A DNA stretch of 64,000 nt from Ciona savignyi (lineage: Eukaryota > Chordata > Ascidiacea > Phlebobranchia > Cionidae): the NCBI GenBank assembly GCA_000149265.1, contig CH002917.1, positions 1,710,438-1,774,437 of the forward strand. The letters run 5' to 3'. Each line of letters opens with the position of its first letter. Position 1 is the first letter of the stretch. The translations under genes were made by a program, and so were the position numbers. The notes under the pieces were generated by a model. That model saw nothing but the letters and a program-made list of their open reading frames with translations, was not told the origin of the DNA and did not search any database. Shown one piece after another: positions 1 through 14,000 of this stretch.

Positions 1-1395
1 GACACATGGTCTAGATATACAGAAACCAAAATGTTGGGTAATAAATCCAGGGGAATTCCCCTGTGACGTTACAAACCAAAACGGTATTTTTTTCTAAAAA
101 AAATGACTTTTTTGGGCATAGCGCTTGAACGGATGTTACAATTTAAATCAGATTTTCTGGAATGTAAGTGCATTAGGCACTGATTTAACAGTTAAAAGAA
201 ATAAAAAAATTACTTGGGGAAATACCCTAAAAAATAAGATTTTGTTCTCAAATCATGATTGTGACAGTCATGCCATATCGCCACGACATCTACCAGAAAG
301 ACTAATGAAATCGCAATAAAAATTTAACATTTTTTAGACAACATGGTATAGATATGCAAAAACCAAAATTTTGGGTGATAAATTCAGGGGAATTCCCCTG
401 GGACATTAAAAACCAAAACAGTATTTTTCCTAAAGAATTAGCTTTTTTGGGGCATAGCGCTTGAACGGCTGCTCCAATTTGAATCAGATTTTCTGGAATG
501 TAAGTGCATTAGTCACTGATTTAACACTTAGAAGAAATAAAAAAGTACTTAGGGAAATACCCTAAAATTAAGATTTTGTTCTCAAATCATGATTGTGACA
601 ATCATGCCATGTTGCCCCGACATCTGCCAAAAGGAATAATGGAATCGCAATGAAAATTTGACATTTGTAAGAGAACATGGTTTAGATACGAAGAAACCAA
701 AATTTTGGGTAATGAATCCAGGGGAATTCCCCTGAGACGTTAACATCCAAAAGGTTTGTTTTCCAATAAATTAGCTTTTTGGGGCATATAGCGCTTTAAC
801 GGCTGCTCTAATTTTGATCAGATTTGGCGAAATGTTAGACTATTAGACACTTTGTGCCAATTAAAAGAAAGAAAACATTTACTTAGGGTAATTACGTTAA
901 AAACGACGATATGTTCCTGAATTATGTTTGTGACTGGCATGCCATATCGCACTGACAAATAAGACAAGCAGTCGACAAATAAGATTAAAACTTTTAGTAT
1001 TGTTACATAACATCACCCACATATGTAAAAACAGAAACTTATCTACTAAACCTAGGGGAATTCCCTGACACATGAAAAACTAAATCGGGCTGTTTTGGCA
1101 ATTTAGCTTCATTTTACTTCAGCTTGAAAAGAAGGTTTAATTTAAAATATTTGTGGTGAAAATGTTGGTAAATTTAAGACGTTTATTCTTTTTTAACTAC
1201 ACATGGAAAAGAAGTTTGGCTTGATAACTCTGGGACCCATGCGTTTATGCTTGCAGAAACAAACTACATATACTCAGTGTATAAAATACAAATTGTGGTT
1301 AGGGACCCTTTAGCATGAGTATATGGCCTACAACATATGGTTTACAAATAGTGGTGGTTAAACACGTGGTTGACACATGACACTCTCTAGTTATA
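1..1395. repeat. Tandem array of ~330-bp repeat, copy 1
   Basis: Three successive units start near 1, 335 and 665. Each carries the recognisable blocks ATGGTCTAGATA, GGGGAATTCCCCTG and GCATAGCGCTTGAAC in the same order, at roughly 330-bp spacing. A more diverged terminal segment (about 1000-1395) ends near CACTCTCTAGTTAT. The same order of units and terminal segment recurs at 37715-39395, so this is a mobile or duplicated family and not a local satellite. The array is cut by the window edge. No coding potential is convincing; the short ORFs are accidental. The element class is not identified. Confidence 0.8.
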
Positions 1396-2056
1396 AAACA
1401 AATTTGTTTCACATGTTATAATTATTGTTTTATTTACCATATTTTTATTCTTAAACAAATTTCCCAATTTAAATGGTGGTTTTAAATTTGTATCTCTTCA
1501 ATAGGTACTAAAATTCTAATTAGCCCACTCTACTGGTACCGTTTTTATAAAAATCAATAATATATGTTGGGCTATTTTACCCTTCTAGTTTATTTCAAAA
1601 AGTTAATACCGGTACTATATACCGGTATATATCATTAAGCTATAGACTACTAGTTACAATGTGGGATCTACAGGTATTTCAAAAACACACTTTCATCTCA
1701 ATCAGCAGACTAATATGGGCATTCATTGGATTAAAACCCCACCCATAGTAGGATTATTTTTGCTGCAATCATGATATATTATACTGTTACTAATAGGACT
1801 AATATCCATTTTTTGGGTTTTTCAGACGAAACCAATAGTAAAAACGACATATACTGCTTCAGTAATCACAAGGCAGAAACGCCCGTTTGATCAGCGTTGT
1901 TTTAATTATTGGCGCTGTCTGTTTACTGCCTGTAATATGACATGCACCTTCAAAAATTTATTTTGCGGTCTGCTTCTTGTTATTTGTACCGGTACTAATA
2001 GGACTCGCATCCATTTTTGGGGTTTTAAAATGATAATGCATTTTTTATTTTTCTAG
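1396..2056. other. Non-coding stretch upstream of first recognised kinase exon
   Basis: No exon could be supported here. A short segment is duplicated: the block CTAATAGGACT followed by ATCCATTTTTTGGG occurs near 1793-1825 and again near 1993-2025, each upstream of a run containing ACCAAT. The first copy has a possible acceptor (TTTTCAG at about 1820-1826) and an open frame, but no homology to judge it by. The 5' exons of the kinase gene may lie here or outside the window. Confidence 0.4.
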
Positions 2057-5000
2057 AGGCGACCAATCCCCGTATTTTCTCGGCAATATGCGAACAGCCC
2101 AAACACTGTGACATCACTAACAGAAGATGAGGTGAGATAGTTTTCTTCTCTTTTATAAAATCCTGTGTAAATCTTGGATTTAAACTGAGCTGTTACAGCT
2201 AGGTTGTTATCTTTTATTCTGGGTAGAACATATTATTTTTAAGGTCATAGTGCTGGTTCTGATCATGCATTGTTATTGGGGTGACATGTAATATATATTT
2301 ATATACCGAATTTTATTGAAAATTTCCTTTTCTTATTTTACAAAGGTCGATCAGGTTCTTAGCTTTGAGGTTTCCGATTCCCCATCTTCTGTGAAACTTC
2401 CGAGCAAACCAGTCGTTAACATTCAACGGAAATTGGAGAGAGTGTTGGGCTGTGTTGTATACGGAGATGCTGAATTGTTGGGGCTCTTTGCAAAATATTG
2501 GGGAGACCTGGCTCAGAAAGAGAAAAGAAAAAGATCTCCCAGGTAGATCTTTTATTAAAATATTTTAATAGTAACCTTGCTTTTAGTGTGGTTGCTAAAA
2601 GAAAGTCTTGCCATTTAGTTTAAACGTTACCACAGAAAACTAATAGTATGTAAATATATTTATATATATATATTTCATCTGGATGCGTAATGCGTATCTT
2701 TAGTCTCTTTCTTTTTCAAATGGAATCTTGCTATTTTGTTTAATATAATTCCCTTTCTTTATAAATGGTACTTCTAGCTATTTTATCACAAAATCTTAAT
2801 CTGTGATATCACAGGTACATAAGCATGTTTTTTGCAGTTACATACCTACAAATCGATAGAAATGTAACTACATTTATATTAAAGTGGGATTTAATTTAAG
2901 TTTAAAGTTTAAAATTGGAAGAAAAAGATCTAGCATGGCTACTTACCGGTAATTCATTTTATTTTTCACTATCAATGGGTTAGTCATGTCATGCGTTTCC
3001 TAAAAGAAAGGAAATTTTTTATTGAAATGTTTAATCTTGGTGAATTATTTGCGGTATTGAATACGCCTTTGCATATGACTAAGGCAAAGTCATTATTATC
3101 AGTGTGGAGGTATTTACCACCGGTAGTCTTTTATTGTATTGCAGCATATTCACTAGACTAAAACAAAGTCGTGACTGATTTTATGACTCATTTTGTCTTT
3201 TAACCAGATTCGTGATCTATTGCTTTGTATTTTTTTTAACATTTCTTAGGTAAATTTATCCCTTCATTATTCGTGACTGACTTTACGAAAATATGACTGA
3301 CCTTATGAAGGAATCTGTCTTTTAACCACATTCGAGATGTATTGCTTTGTATTTTTTCAACATTTTCGGATAAATTTATCCCTTTTGTTATTTCGTCAGG
3401 ACATCCCCTGAAACACAGGAATTGGTCACTGACTCAGAAGGCATTATATTAGATCGCTGCTTATGCATTGATAAGACAGGATCATACCTGCCTCATACAC
3501 ATTACAGAAGGATAATGCCAAGCCAGCTCGGCTACCAAGGTGTGAGAGATTGGCTTTACAATTCTTTTAATTGTTAGTGTATGTTTTTACCAATGAAAAA
3601 AGATGGTAACAGTATTAGGGGTGCGAAAAATTAAAGGTTAACCACAGTTTTTATGATTAACCGTCATGTCAAATTTTAACCGTTTAACCGTTTGTTAACA
3701 ACTCTTTTTGAACGCTTATATGTGTGTTTAAAACTTTATATGCCATCTAGGCATTTGACCGGAAAATCGTTTGCTAAGTGTTATTGTTGTGCCTTTAATA
3801 AACCCATACTGCATAAAAAAATTTTAAAAAAATCGTAAAAAAATCGTAAAAAATCGTATTCACACACTTTTAGTCGAATCCGGACTTATAGCGAATAAAT
3901 TGGGAAACTACTATCTGTTAAAATGTGCATTTAATAAAAAACAAACAAAGCTGCTATTGTTCCCCCTTGTTTGTATGGGATGCATTTTTTAAGGCCCCAT
4001 AATACATAAAATAAACTAGTAAATTATACTTTTTAGAGATGTAAGCTAATATATTAAATATGCAGTTGCAAATTTTGGGTAAATCATTAAAGAAAAATTT
4101 TGCTAGGCCCGGGAATATTATCGTTACACAGACAACTAGTTCAAGACAAATTGTGTTTTTTTTTCGATTTCATAAAATTGAAACAGACATCTTCATTTCA
4201 AATTTTAAAGAAATAGGAAAAAAATATAAAATAATCCTATAAAATACATTTAAAATATACCATTCACCCTGAAAAGTCCGCAAAAAATAAACCATCCATT
4301 AAAATGGTCACAAAACTGCAACATAAATATATACATAATTTCAATTTAAACAAATTAACAGACATCCAAATTAATAACTATAGTCAAATAACATAAATAT
4401 CAATATTGGATTGGTAATTAGGGAACCTATTAGTTTCTGCTTGCAGAATCAAACGTTATACACTTTGTATAAAATATACCAAGAGGAATTAGTTAACCAC
4501 ACCACCCATTCGATTTATTCAGAAAATATAGATCACGTTTAGATAAGTAACGTATTAGTTTCTGCTTACAAAAACAAACATGGTACGCTTTGTATGTGTT
4601 ATGCCAGGAGTGATTGGATAATCAGGGAACGGATCGTTTATGTATGCAATAACATATAGCGTAAAGTAAAGATTACCAAAAAGATGACCTTAAGTAATCT
4701 AACTTGATCTTAAAAAAACAGAACTATAAACTAATATATGATTTAGCAGTAAAAATGTTTTGTTAGATTTTTTTGCAGTATCATAAAATATGTCCTGAGG
4801 TATGAATATTGTGTTTTGTGTTAACAATTTTAATGGCTATGGCAGCGGTTCCCAAACTGGGCGCCGCGGCGCCCTGGGGAGCCGCGAGACTTTGCCAGGG
4901 GCGCCGCGAAAGCATGCGGAAGTTGCTGCATTTATTGTTTTTTTTTCACAAAAAAAACAGTACATGTGTGTTACACCAGTAAAACGTTAATTGGAGATGT

Positions 5001-8000
5001 TTGAGCCTGGTTTTCAACCCAATACACTGGCATACAGCATTCGTTTTAATTGTAAAATCCATTGTTCGGTGTTATCTGCCACTATTTGCTCACTAACATG
5101 GCATTGTTTTCGAATAATGGTTTGTCAAATAACTGTTTTGTATTAATTGACTGTTCGTCACTTTAGTAGTTTAGTGAATAGTTTTAAAGAGTTTGAATGG
5201 TTATCCAAATGCATGCTTATAGTCTGGATATACAATATACAATACATGAAGTTTAAAAATTTTGGCTTTATGAGGGCGCCGCAAGGTTTAATAAGTTTAC
5301 AAAAGGCGCCGCCAACAAAAAAGTTTGGGAACCGCTGGGCTATGGTCTTTGGCACTAATTTTTTTTCCTTATTTTGTTTAATTTTCGGTAACGAGTGTGT
5401 GCTAATGTACTACTGTCACAGTTTCCACCCGAAGCACAGCAGATATAGGGATGGGACAGTACGGGAGAGTATATCAAGCCGCTGATATTACAAGAGGACA
5501 ATTTGTGTGAGTGTTTCTCTTTAATTATACGGTACAGGTTGTGGGTGCTTGAATTAATTCGTGCCAGCTGGGAAAATCCATGTTGGTTAAGCTCCTGTTT
5601 AATGATTGAGACATGTTATAGCACTCAGATAGATACCTCTACCAATGTGAGGTTGTCGGAGCTATTGCGGAGCGTTGTATTAGTTTAACACCTTTCTACA
5701 TACTTAGCTAAACTATAAGTTTATTTATAAACATTTAGGATAGGATATTCATGTTTATCCCTGTGAATGGGAAAACCAAGGAGGTTAACACACGGGGCAA
5801 TCGTCAGATCACCTTGAGCCCACTGTCGGGTTACCGGAGCTATTGCAATGTGTTGTGTATAATTCAAACGTTCCTTCAATTTGGTAGAACCTATAAATCT
5901 GCTGGGTTCAGGCAATGTCAGTAACGTGCCTTGCCCAAGGACACACTTGGCTAGCTAGCGAGCATTTTTGAACCTGCAATCCTTCGGCTGAAAAGTACGC
6001 ACTTAATCACAAGACTAATCTGTCGGACAATTTGCGGAGTGTATTGCTTAAGAACGCATATATAGCTTGACTAACTAAATGACCCAACCTATAACGAAGT
6101 TGCTAATTAAAAGTAATATTGTCTAAATTATGAAAAGAAGTACTTTTTATTAAATTTATCTGTATTCCATTTCAGTTTCGCTGAAAAGGTCATTCCTACT
6201 GACAGGTTTAGTGAAAATGAATTGGAAATATTATCCTCAATTGATCACAGAAATATTGTAAGTTTCATTATTTTTTTACTACCAATTGTTACATAAGCTT
6301 TCCAAATACACAAACTTTTTAAACTAAAACTAATTCTATTCCTTTTTGTAGGTCTCTATTAAAATAATTATAAAATATAAAAACCTTTTTTTGAATCATC
6401 AGACTTAGACTTACCATGCCTGGTTTATTGAAGAAACTAAAATATAGCATAGACTAACATTTTTTTGTTCCAATGAACAATCATCAGCTTACCTCATATC
6501 CACTGTCAGGTTCACAACCGTTGTAGTATACTGTATAAGATCAAGACATTGCTTCTTCCCATTAATCCACTGCCTTTAAAAAAATGAATAAACCAAGTGC
6601 TAGTTTCGATCCAGAAACCTTCCGATTGCATGATTCCAACTGACTTATGTAATAATACATTATATGGGCGAGTCCACAGTAGCACTGGGATCAGGAATTT
6701 AGGCCATAGAAGGCCTGTTAACTGACTTATGTAACAAACAATTTAATTTTAGGTGAAATGTTACGGAGGCATACGAACAACCAAAGGCATCCACATATTC
6801 ATGCAGTTTGCGCCTGGAGGTAGCGTTGACAAGTTACTGAAAGGGCACTCTGGCCTTACCAGCAATGACTGCGAAGAGGTGAAGCTAGAGAGAGAATATT
6901 GGGCACTGGAACGCTACAAACAGGTGATTATTGTGGTTAAATCAATGGACATGACTCTGTAAACTAGACCAGCTTGCCTATCCCTTGGTATAGAAAATTC
7001 TTCTATGGGTAGTTCAAACCAACATAGTTATTGCAATATATTTTGGTGTAGCAACCAACATGACTGTTGCATTTAACATTTGTGGGTAATATTTTAGTTA
7101 TTCTTTCTACAATTTAATTTTAATCCAGTGAATCATGGCATCAGCCACTAAGTCCCATACCAAAAAATAAAATCAAGCAAAAAGTGTCAGGGTGAAGATC
7201 GAATCTGGCACTTTCCTTGTTTATGATATCCAAACTTATCTCTTCGTAGACAAGAGTACACAAAAGTGTTACTCGAGGGTTGTGATTGTGAAAGTTAAAA
7301 AAACAAGTTTCATCTCTGCTTTTCTGTGTCTGTACAACATGGGTAATTTTGTAACAACGTTCACAACTTAATGTCCGACAGATTAGTCTAGTGGAGGGTT
7401 GCTGGTACGAAACTGGTCGCTAGCTTGTCAGTTATGTCCTTGGGCAAGGCACTTAACAGACATTGCCTAAAACCAGCGGCTTAATGTGTTCTGTTAAATT
7501 GAAAGAACATGTGAATCCTATAACACATTGCAATAGCTCCGGTAACCCGCCGATGGGCGTGAGGTGATCTGACGATTGCCGTGTGTTAACCCCTTTGGTT
7601 TTCCCATTCACGAGGATAAACATGATTATCCTAATGCTGAGTCAAAACTAACAAACCACCACTCAGGTGATGACTGCTGTGCAGTATTTGCATGTGCACA
7701 ACATCGTGCACTGTGACATTAAAGCAAGCAATGTTGTGCTTTCAAGTGACAGAAAGCAATGCTTCCTAGCCGACTTTGGTGAAGCTATTCGGATTTTGCC
7801 AGGAGAGGAATTTATAAAACTCGATAATGTTGTAGGTAAGAAAGTCAGCTTGTCCGACCGGTTAGTCTTGTCGGTTTATTGCGACGCCTTTAACCGAAAG
7901 GTTTCAGTTTCATAACTGGTCGCTAGCTAGTTGGTTTAGTCCTTGGACAAGGCACTTTACGAATATCGCCTGAATCCAGCGGATTAATGGGTTATACCAA

Positions 8001-11000
8001 ATTGAAGAAACATGTAAATCATAAAAAAACACACTGCAATAGATCGATAACCTGATGGTGGGCGCGAGGTGATCTGACGATTGCCTGTGTGTTAACCCCC
8101 TTGGTTTTCCAATCAGGGGTTAAATATGAATATCCTATCTTATCCAGACTTTTAGACCCACATTCCTGGTCCCGTGTGTCATAATTGGAGTGAAACTACC
8201 AATGTAATAAGAACATGTGTACAGTTGATTGCAAATATTATAGCGTCTGCAGTGTATTTATCGTGCATTGTGACATATTTATAGTGCATGATTTATCGTG
8301 GTAAAAGGATAGGATATTATTCTCAACGGATAAGGATAGGATATTCATGTTTATCCCTGTGAATGGGAAAACCAAGGGTCTTAACACACAGGCAATTTTA
8401 GATCATGTCGCGTGCCGGGTCCACCGTCGGGTTACTGGAGTTATTGCAGTGTTTGGTGTATAATTCACATGTTCCTTTATCTTGGCAAAACCCATTAATC
8501 TACTGGGTTCAAGCAATGTCCTCTTGCCCAAAGACACAACCAACTAGCTAGCTACCATTTTCGAACCTGCAACCTTTCGGTTGAAAGGCGACACACTAAA
8601 CCACCAGACTAACCCAGCGGACAAAAATAACCAACCGATTCCAGGCACCCAAATATACATGAGTCCGGAAGTGATTGAGTTCCAAGTTTACAACTTCGTG
8701 AGCGATGTGTGGTCTGCTGCCTGCTTCCTACTTAATATGTTGACATGCGAAGATCCATGGTCGATTTCGTGTCCAAATCTCGGCACCTACCTTTGGGTCA
8801 TCACGCAAAGGTAGGGTGGTTATGCTGTTCCCATGCTGGGTAGTTAAACCCATAAGATCGGACATAGTCTTCACCAGTTAAACCCATTAGATAAGGCATG
8901 TTTATCCTTAGTTAAACCCACAAGGAATTCCTAGCTGATCGAGTAAAAACTAGTTGACTTTAAAATATAAAGATTTTAAACCAATATGGTTTTTCTACTG
9001 TGGCTATGTGAGACATTCTTAAAGTTACTGAAATTTGGAAAAGTGATAGCAAGTATTTTAATAGTTTCTTGTAGGTTGAAATTTGTGTCAATTGATAGAA
9101 CTGTGTGTTGAAACCAGAGCCAAATATCCTCTGTTACTTGCGCAAAAATAAAGTGTTACTTGCGTTATTAGCGCGACGCACGCCGTGCAAGTAAGAAATT
9201 ACTTTTGCAAATAAAAAACTAATTAACGTTTACCGCGACGTTTTTTTTTTACACATAGATTTACTCGCATTAGTCGTGTGAGCTTCCACGCATGTGTGAA
9301 TTCGTACTCGCCGAAATTTGATATATTTTGCCCCTAGAAACACTTATCGTGACTAACATACTGAAAAATTGCCTTATCAGGGAAACTTTGGAACACTAGC
9401 CTTAAAACTTTTTTTACAAGTGTCGTTTACAAGAAACGAAAACAAGTATCCTTTTTTACAAGTATCGTTTTTGTTTTACAAGTATCGTTTTTACAAGTAT
9501 CGTTTTTTACAAGTATCGTTTTTTTACAAGTATCGTTTTTTTACAAGTATCGTTTTTTTACAAATATCGTTTTTTACAAGTATCGTTTTTTACAAGTATC
9601 GTTTTTTTTACAAGTATCGTTTTTTACAAGTATCGTTTTTTTACAAGTATCGTTTTTTTACAAGTATCGTTTTTTACAAGTATTGTTTTTTTTACAAGTA
9701 TCCTTTTTTACAAGTATCGTTTTTTTTACAAGTATCGATTTTTTACAAGGATCGTTTTTTTACAAGTATCGTTTTTTTACAAGTATCGTTTTTTACAAGT
9801 ATCGTTTTTTACAAGTATCGTTTTTTACAAGTATCGTTTTTTACAAGTATCGTTTTTTTACAAGCTCTTTTTAATTATAGACCCTTTAAAGTACTGGAGG
9901 AGATTCCAGAATGGCTTCAACCGATCACATCGGATATCTTGAAGTTCTCGTTTCTTGATGTTTCTGAACGCAGTCATGCACCCGAACTGCTTATGCTCTC
10001 CGAACGAGCAATCCAGACTGTGACCAAGAAATACGTCGAATCAGTGTAAGTTTGGGTTTTAAAACATATACATTTATCCGACAGATTAGTCTAGTGGTTA
10101 AGTGCGTCGCCTTTCAGCCAAAAGGTTGCAGGTTCGAAACCGGTCACTTGCTAGTCAGTTGTGTCCTTGGGCAAGGCACTTAACAGACATTGTCTGAACC
10201 CAGCGGACTAATGGGTTCTATTTATTTAAAGGAACGTGTCTATCATATACAATACACTGAAAAAGCTCCGGTAACCCGACGATGGGCACGAGGTGATTTG
10301 ACGATTGTTCGTGTGTTAACCTCCTAGGTTTTTCCATTCACGAGGATAAACATGAATATCCTATCCTATCCTAAGTTTTGGTTATACCTTGCATATAAAC
10401 TAAATTTAAAGACTTATTTAGTTGTATTATTGAATGAAATTTCTCGCCATTATGTTAATATTAAAAAAACAAAAAACAAAAGTAAATTTATGGCAAAGCT
10501 GTTGCAATTTTGAGGATACTTATTTTTGGGGATATATAAGACTGTTTACCGAAATTTTAGTATTGATTTTTTTGGGAAAGACTGTTTACTAAAATTGTAA
10601 TATTGATTTTCGAAAATATTTTGGGAAAGAGTGTTTACCGCAATTTCAATATTGAAAAAAGAAACTCAGATCATCTATGGTTAAGCTGTGACAATTTTTT
10701 GACATTTTTCAGGCATTTTATTTTTCAATTTTTGCCAACTTTACTGTGTCCTGGTCATTACTTTAGACCCCTACATGGTAAATGCTATGAAAGTATCAAT
10801 ACGTGTTCTAATCACCATTTATTTTAGGTGAAAGTTTGAGTTCTTAAGTCCCAAGTTAATTCATCACCACAGTCCACAATATTAATTGTTTATAGAAGTT
10901 TTTTTTTTTTTAAATTATTAAAACTTTATTGACAAAAATTGCACTGTTTAATACAGGATGCAATACTTTATAAAAAACTCGTTGACTTCTTTGGGGGTGG

Positions 11001-14000
11001 GAAGTTTTATTCTTGTATTTAAATAGAATTAACATTTCCTTGTGTCCACCGTTGGGTAACTCAAGCGATTGCTATGTGATAAACAGGATTGAAACATTGT
11101 TTGTGTTTCTTTAACCCATTAACTAGAGATACGGTCTGCTATATGCTAATGGTCAGCAGGTTTACTTCAGTCACTCAATCCTTCAACTAGCATCAAGATA
11201 AGCAGTTATATTAACTATCAAGTAGCACAATGCATTACTTATTAGCTTCGAAAATTATTTTAATGTCATCAGTGAAAAATCGTTTTCTCCCATTTTAAAT
11301 TTTTTAAATATTTTTGACATTTTTTTCACAAAATTTACCCTCGGTTTGGAATGAACCAGCGGTTGTATTTTCTAAAGTAAGGTTCCGTTGTAACCACCAA
11401 CACACATGTTTAAATTTTAATGCATAAGATACCACTGTAAGTGGGCAAGCCAGATTAAAAATTTTTCAAAATTTACCTTTGGTTTCGAATAAACCAGCGG
11501 TTGTATTTGGTAAAGTAAGTTACCGCACCAATTTAACCACGAACAGATATGTATTACATGTGCAAATTTTAATGCACAAAATACCACTGTAAAAAGGCAA
11601 ACCAGATTGAAAACCTCCCATTTTGAACTTTGCTTCGAAATTTTAAACTTTGCTCCCATTTTGAACATTACTTTGTTTTGAAATTATTTTAATGTCATCA
11701 GTGAAAAATCCTATTTCTTTCTCCCATTTTGCACAGCTCGCTTTCGAGAGAAGATAACCAATCTTCATTGGTGGAAATCGAAACGGTCAACTCAACCCCG
11801 TATGAGAGCTTTGAATCTTTGCAACAACAAGGTATTGTTACATCTGAATAAGCATTACTTTATACTTATGTTGATCATATTGATTAACCTGTTGCATCAA
11901 GTGCTTAGAACCAGCAGCAGTGCTTGGAAAAAGTGTTTGCTTAGTAAATTTATTTTATCAGCATCAGTATGATTATAAGAAAAATCACCTTACTTGTTGA
12001 ATTCCCACAAATGATTTTTTTCTTTACATTTGCGTCGCGATGATTTTTGTGGTGGGAAAGTGGAATTTTTGCTGTATGAAGGCTGTTGTTTTTCAGTTTA
12101 TAGACTTTTTTTATGGAAACACCCAAATAAAAATCTCTATTTGGTTTTGAAATAACGGTTATAAATCGGTCGCATATCAATTGATAAACATGGTGTAATA
12201 ACCCCCGTAACCTTAATGTTCACACGCTGTGTTTATATTTTTTATTAATGTAATATTTAAAAGCAAGTACCTAAATTTAGTTCACATTACCTGTGCTAGA
12301 GTATTTGCAAGCAAAAGTTGAAATTTGCAAACGAGCCACCCCTTAATTTATGCCTAACTTCCACCAAGAATTGGTTCTTACACAGATGCCTTAGAGACTG
12401 TACCAGAGCGTCAGAAACAGCCAAGTGGGGATATTGGTCTGACTCCAAGTCCAGAGAAAACTCTTGCCAACCCCTTAAGTCAACAGACACAGTAAGTTAT
12501 CGTTTTAAAGGAATGCATAGAAGCACAGGCACTTTTCACTTTTCAAAAATGGATTTAAGCTTGTGTTTATTTCAGCAAAAGTGCTTGTTAGAATATGCAT
12601 GTCGACGAGGTTATAAAAATTAATTTAAAATTTTTATATCGTTATGTTCAATTTTATGTCATTTTATGGTCAAGGTTTTATTGAAATTTGATGTAATTAA
12701 GTTTTCTGTAACAATTTGTTTTATTTTTGTTTAATTTAAGATTTAACGGCTATCTTTTGTCTGGTTTTACTGTGTGTATTTACTGACATGTTTTAACTTG
12801 TGCATAACTGCTACTCTTCTTAAATTTAATATGGGAGAGAAAAAAACTAAACTGCTTAAAAGTATAAGGTCATGTACAGGATGTTATTTACCAGGAAAGG
12901 ATGAGGTTTCACCCTTTACCTTACTAATCTTTAAATGTTGCGATAACACCAGGTTTTCACAGGAAAGGAAAAACCACGGGCAAGCGTCAAATCACCTTAT
13001 GCCCACCCTCGGGTTACCATGGCTATTGCAGTGTGTTGTGTATGATTCACATGTTCCTTAATTTGGTAGAACCCATTAATCCGCTGTGTTTAGGCAATGT
13101 CCATTAACTGCCTTGCTCAAGGAAACGACGACTAAAGCGAGCAACCAGTTACGAAACTGCAACCCTTCAGCTAAAAGGAGACGCACTGACTAATCTTTGG
13201 GACCTTAGAATTCAGTATCGCTTTAATTTATCGATATCAGCTATTACAGTTCATCATTTTTATTAAAATGATGTTCTAAACCAACCCACTTGATATTAAA
13301 CAAGCCGTTTTTTCCCCAGAAGCAATTCCACCACAGGAGATTGCCTTAACAGTGTTCCCGTCAACGAAGTTGTAGCCGTGGAAATGCGTGTTACCGAAGA
13401 AAACGCCGAACCGATCGGCAACACTGCTCACTTGATAGTTCAACCTCAACACAGTGCAGTTGAAGAACTTAATCAGTTATTAGAAGAATGTCACTGTAAA
13501 GGTAAATGAATATATTAAGTTATATCACTGGTTGCCAACCTTTTTGGTTTCATTCAATTTTTTTTAATTTATCCCAAAAATTGTTAAATAAAATTAATGT
13601 TCTTGATGGGCTCGAAATAAAATAAATGTTCCTAATTGGCTTCTAAACAACAGAACATCATTTGGTAGTTCTACATTTTAGCAGGTTTCAAACTCTTCCT
13701 AATGCTTCGATTTTAACATATGTTTTGATTGTGTCTTGTTTAAAAATTGTATTACAAGAAGCCAATCCGAAAACAAATTATTCGTAATCAAGTTTGCTAT
13801 CATATTGTAATATATGTTATAAATTTATAAGTTGCTACTGTTATTTAGTTGACTCTGTTTTTAAGTTGGACGTGTTGTTACTTATTGTGCCGGTTTTGTT
13901 GTTTTAGTTGTGCCTGTGTTCGTTAGTGCTGGGTCCCATTTAATTTTACAAGCACTAGTTTTCACTCGTCCAACAGTTTAGTCTCGATAACCCGACGGTC

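Noticed and set aside
9369..10049. 226-aa ORF rich in YKYRF repeats
   Set aside because: It is the minisatellite in kinase intron 8 read through into exon 9. Variable T-runs and the splice acceptor at 9880 show that only the last part is coding, in the kinase frame.
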